64,000 nt of DNA from Augochlora pura (taxonomy: Eukaryota > Arthropoda > Insecta > Hymenoptera > Halictidae): NCBI RefSeq assembly GCF_028453695.1, contig NC_135775.1, positions 806,001 through 870,000 of the forward strand. Reading direction: 5' to 3'. A model generated the notes under the pieces. It was not told the DNA's origin. It saw nothing but the letters and a program-made list of their open reading frames with translations, and did no database searches. The translations under genes were made by a program, and so were the position numbers. Shown piece after piece: positions 60,119-64,000 of this stretch; the stretch's first letter is position 1, and the number at the start of each line of letters is the position of its first letter.

Positions 60119-63100
60119 TGTTACTCCAGTTTCATAGTTGGACAGTTCTCGGAAAACTTGTGAAAATAAATGCATCGAAGATGGTTCGATTTGTTCACTG
60201 AATCGGCCAGAATCTCTGTATGGTCTCGCTCGCCTACCTCGTTGTACAGCCAGCCCCTAAATCCGCTCTGTTCGAACGAGCCGTCGACGAAGAAACGATG
60301 CGCAGAGAAATGGAGAATTGTTCGTGGACGTGATCGCGTCCAGTCTGTGCCTCCGCGAGCTCAAAGACCTCGTTAGCGTCGCTCGTGATCTCCCTTGAAC
60401 CGGCAAATCGTTCCCTGAGAATTATCCATTTCTCGTCTGCTCGTTACTATTAAGAGAGTTTAACAAATATTTTATCACGTGACTCGGGAAGAAACCGGGG
60501 GCGCGAGGACATTTCTCAGGTCGTGTCTTCGAAGGTCACCGTTTGGATCCCGTCGACCAGATGTAACCGGGCGTCGCGAACGAACCTCCTTTGTGCGATT
60601 ACGATCGAAGGGTGTCACTTGTTTGCATCCCTTTCTGTAACCCCCCTCCCCCCCTATTTAAACTCTACCGTACGGCATTGCACCCGTAGCGTCGCGCGAC
60701 TCGGATATGCACGGAGCAGTAGAAACTGCTTCGTTCTCGTTAACCGATGGTTCGCCATAAACATGCGACGTTATGGAGTAATACAGCGATCAATTCTCGA
60801 CATGCTCCAGAGAGTTAGTTAGCATCGCATGACCTTTCGACCAGAGGCGCGACGCTACGGCGAAATCGCTGTATGTATGACGTGTGAGAGGCTGCTGTCA
60901 AAGTAGTAATTTACGGGGTTGGCCCGTGTCTCTCTGCATGCAACACATTCGTTCGAACGTCTTGTATAAAAATTATATATACATTATTATCTAGTTGCCC
61001 ACTTGTACGATGCACACATCTACGTATGAAATGTATAACTCTCTGTCATTTGTCTTCGTCGTATAGTATATAGTATAAATTATAACAATTCCTAGCCGCC
61101 TAGTCGAAGAAGCATGCAAACAAATACCCCTCCGCCCACCTATCATCTATGGCTACGGTACGGTACGGTATTTCTTAAGTAATTCATAACGGAATGTCAC
61201 AGAAAATACAAAGACGAGCTCTCTACACGATCAACTGTTCGATTAGGCTAGCACGGTGTTGTTCACCTGTTAACCGGCAATGATTCTCTTCTATTGTCTA
61301 TCACCGTCTGCAACATTCTAGACCGTGGATTTCATCGCAGCTGCATTTACAAAAACGTCGTGCGTTATTGTCGTGACAATAAAAATATACGAGTTAAAAA
61401 AAGTCGATGAATTCAGTTTACAAAAATACGAGTTCACAGAGAAGGATCCGCAGTCTAGTGATCGATGCAAGCCGAGTCTTTCACACACGGAGTACAGTCG
61501 ACGACGTGAACGCATACTGTATTATAGTAAAAAAAAATGATTCTGGCCAGCCGGTTAACAGGTCGACGGATCGACGAGCCAAGTGTTCAGATTCGCGGGA
61601 AGTTATGGCAATAAGGAACCCGGCAATAAGGAACAATGTCAATAGATCGGATAGTTGACAATGTTTGGTACCGTAATTCAGACGTCTTTGTCGCGCATAA
61701 AAAGTATTAGTTCCGTGTATAAAACTACAAAATATATAGACGTTATACAATTACAGGCAATACGATTGACAATGTATCTCTATATAAGATTATGTCTCGC
61801 AAACAATACAGCGGAAAGTACTCAAAGTGTGCTCAAGATTGAAAGACGAATACATTCGAAAAACTTTTCGAGTACGAACTTTAATCGTAGCTTCCCCAGA
61901 CCCTTCTCTTACTTTCAATCGTATTAAACGGATCGCGTGGTATGCCTTCGAAGATTCGTTGCGCATATTTTAAACTGTTAATCGGAGTTCAGATATTCGA
62001 TGAGAAAATCGTTTTCTCTTTCATCGATCTGACTTTCAAAGAAATTTTCGAGAAACATGTGAAGTACGGCAAAGTGATCAGCCGATTAACAGACTGTAGC
62101 GCAAGCTTTGAAATTTCCGTCGGACATCAACGTCGAGCACACCTTCACTATCTTCTCAAGCTAAAAAATATTCGTGAAATCGAAAGTTATATTGTATCTA
62201 GTATCCCCAGTAACGCTTACTCGTGGACTCGACAGAATTTCCCAGGAAAAAATGAAACGTACCGAAACGGATATAGAAGCTTTAGAAAAGGAATTTCATT
62301 TGTACTTTTCATTCCTCAGTATCTTGTATGGAGTTTGAGCAGATTGCGTTCCCTTATTTGCACGTTTCCTTTCTATATCTTTCATTTTCTCTTTCTTATA
62401 TCGCGATGATCAGATCTGCTACGTTATACACTCGATAATGAATGTTCCAGTTATTATCTAATATTATTTTAATAGCAACACTTCTCTCCTTAGTCTATGT
62501 AAGCTAAAAGTAATCGAAAAATTATATTATCGTAAGTATAAAAAGTAAACTTTTGATTTCAGACAACAGAACCTATTTAGAATAGGTCGATACACTTTAC
62601 AAAAGTAATGCGTAAGTACTGTACGAAGACGAATTTCTTGGTAATTTTGATTGTGCGTACGAACCAATGGAAAAACATAACAAAAAATTAAAAATAGGCC
62701 AACATTCCTATCATCTGAATTAAGTACCGGAAATGGCGCAGCGTCTCCTCTCGCACTGTTTTATTTCATAATTGAAAGTTAATTATAGAGTCGTGTACTC
62801 TACTCTCAGCGCTGTTCGCCATTTTCGTACCTAAATGTAGTTCGCAAGTGATAAAAGGTGTATATATCCGTTCCATAAATGAACAAACAGACGCGATCCA
62901 GTCAAATATTTCGAACCATAATGCATGTCGGATAACAATTTCATTGATCGCTCGAACGATACATAATGTGGTTATTATTAAGGTTGCATCTCAATTTTCC
63001 AAAAACGTCGATGCTAGTCATTATCAACCTCCAACATAATATTATGTTATTATTTTCAATAGAAATCAAATTGCACCACCTTTTGTCACTGTAGAACTAC

Positions 63101-63169
63101 CAAATCTGGACCACCGCCTCTGCCGCTTCTAAAAAATTAGAAGAGGAAGAGAGTGGTCTGCCTTGCTTG

Positions 63170-63905
63170 CTACTTGGTCGCCTCTGGAGGACAATCAGGC
63201 TGATTATTTGGGTGAGCGGCAGTAAAGGCTGGATGGTTCTCTAAATGACGGTCTACCCTTAAAATTGTTGGGAAAGGTCTCAAATCAACGAGAAACCTCC
63301 TCGCGTTAAATATTTGTGGTATCAGGCAACAGTCTGCTATCGTGATTTCGTCGCCCACGCAATACTTTCCTGCGCTTGACGAAAGTAACTTTTCCACAGC
63401 TAAAACAGCAAAATATTGGTAATCCCAGAACTACTATGCACTTTCTGATATTCATTTGTGTTCCTTGTTACCTGTTAAACCTCTGGTAATCCAGTGCTGT
63501 GCCCATTCTTTTTTACGTTCTTCCCCGACATAGATCAACACAACTAAATTCTGCAGGGGTTGAATTCCACTGGCTATGACTTCGCAAATCTCTCTGACTC
63601 TGGCTCTTTTCACTGGGTCCGCAGGCATTAACGGTCGGTGTGGCCTGGTTTCTTCCAAATATTGCAAGATATTCAGCTGTAACAAACAGGTTTTTAATCG
63701 TATTGTAATCAGAGTATTACTAGTATGAATAATCATCACACAACTAAGACACTTACAGACTCTATTAGGGTGTGATTGTCAATGTGAAGTGCAGGCACCT
63801 GCTCCATCGGGTTGATCTCACGGAACTCGTTGGAATGTTGTTCACCTCCATTCTTGATCAAGCTCACCGGCTTTATGTCATATGGAATTTCCTTCAAGTT
63901 TAGGG
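63170..63905 (-). CDS. GstZ: Maleylacetoacetate isomerase (glutathione S-transferase zeta), 5' end outside window
   Basis: Three minus-strand exons join in phase: 63905-63757, 63676-63472 and 63399-63170 (193 residues plus stop). The enzyme isomerises maleylacetoacetate to fumarylacetoacetate using glutathione, in tyrosine and phenylalanine breakdown in the cytosol. The first visible exon gives the end of the thioredoxin-like domain (NPMEQVPALHIDN, with the cis-proline after Val, then HTLIES binding glutathione). The others give the helical domain (LEETRPHRPLMPADP, ASGIQPLQNL, YCVGDEITIADCCLIPQ). About 20-25 N-terminal residues, including the catalytic SSCSW-type motif of the family, should lie on an exon beyond position 64000; the visible exon starts at codon position 2 (CC of an Ala codon). 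The C-terminus has the usual proline-rich tail. Confidence 0.96.
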
Positions 63906-64000
63906 CTGCGTAAAAACACTGTATTAAGTTGTCATCATATATTTATTATACATAATAACGATTTACCCTATTGGCACTGAGTAAAATAGCAGTCCAACTA

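Larger units (their letters stand above)
59006..63169. other. Spacer before the GST zeta gene
   Basis: Mixed spacer. Two weak minus-strand candidates are listed separately (59550-59674 and 59993-60118). A frame at 61942-62409 (+, 155 codons) has no family similarity or splice support. No RNA gene is recognised. Confidence 0.45.

Noticed and set aside
61942..62409. 155-codon + strand frame
   Set aside because: No family similarity, no repeat of coding signals, and a Phe/Leu-rich end from T-rich sequence; likely chance.
63960..64000. SWTAILLSANR frame as the upstream GST zeta exon
   Set aside because: The donor candidates there do not leave the phase required by the next exon (one base, G), and the residues do not fit the family's Cys-Ser-Trp-Arg motif.

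Overview
The window is nuclear DNA from an insect, most likely a hymenopteran and probably a bee. Genes have small exons with GT-AG introns, and CpG is frequent in both genes and spacers. GC-rich stretches alternate with AT-rich ones, microsatellites are plentiful, and only small decayed DNA transposons are visible. There are no bacterial operons, rRNA genes, CRISPR arrays or convincing tRNA genes. Exons were assembled by hand from splice sites, reading-frame phase and protein similarity remembered from known families; no database search was run.

Left part (1-16 kb). A single-exon coding region for a leucine-rich-repeat protein (3216-4958, +) faces the 5' end of a tubulin polyglutamylase TTLL5-like gene (exons between 7748 and 5648, -). 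The TTLL5 gene runs into a 100-N assembly gap at 5493-5592, and its catalytic part is absent from the window. After two degenerate minisatellite-like tracts (9.2-9.6 and 10.7-11.0 kb) comes a three-exon F-box/LRR gene (11763-15200, +).

Middle (15-35 kb). A long gene-poor stretch holds hairpins, a 9-bp repeat and one orphan coding-like frame (20243-20560, -). Then comes a compact dicistronic molybdenum-cofactor locus on the minus strand (30839-28655). It encodes MOCS2A, a MoaD-like sulfur carrier ending in Gly-Gly. Two bases after the MOCS2A stop codon comes MOCS2B, a MoaE-like catalytic subunit fused to an MBIP-like C-terminal half. That architecture ties molybdopterin synthesis to the ATAC chromatin complex in insects.

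Right part (35-64 kb). The gene pasilla (NOVA1/2 homologue, three KH domains, 35355-39181, +) is complete in five coding exons. It has a CpG-rich leader and is followed by about 18 kb of AT- and GA-rich sequence that may be, at least in part, a very long 3' UTR. A dense YCAY cluster, the binding motif of NOVA proteins, lies about 120 bp past the stop codon. A small transposon graveyard (58.1-59.0 kb) holds a mariner transposase tail, a foldback element and a TTAA-flanked MITE. The window ends inside a maleylacetoacetate isomerase (GST zeta) gene on the minus strand (63905-63170), which lacks its first exon.

The genes are ordinary single-copy housekeeping or regulatory genes and do not form a functional cluster. 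The features most worth following are the MOCS2 dicistron whose first stop codon is made by splicing, the pasilla 3' region, the orphan frame at 20.2 kb, and the family of CAGGGTGTCCC-ended elements scattered through the window.
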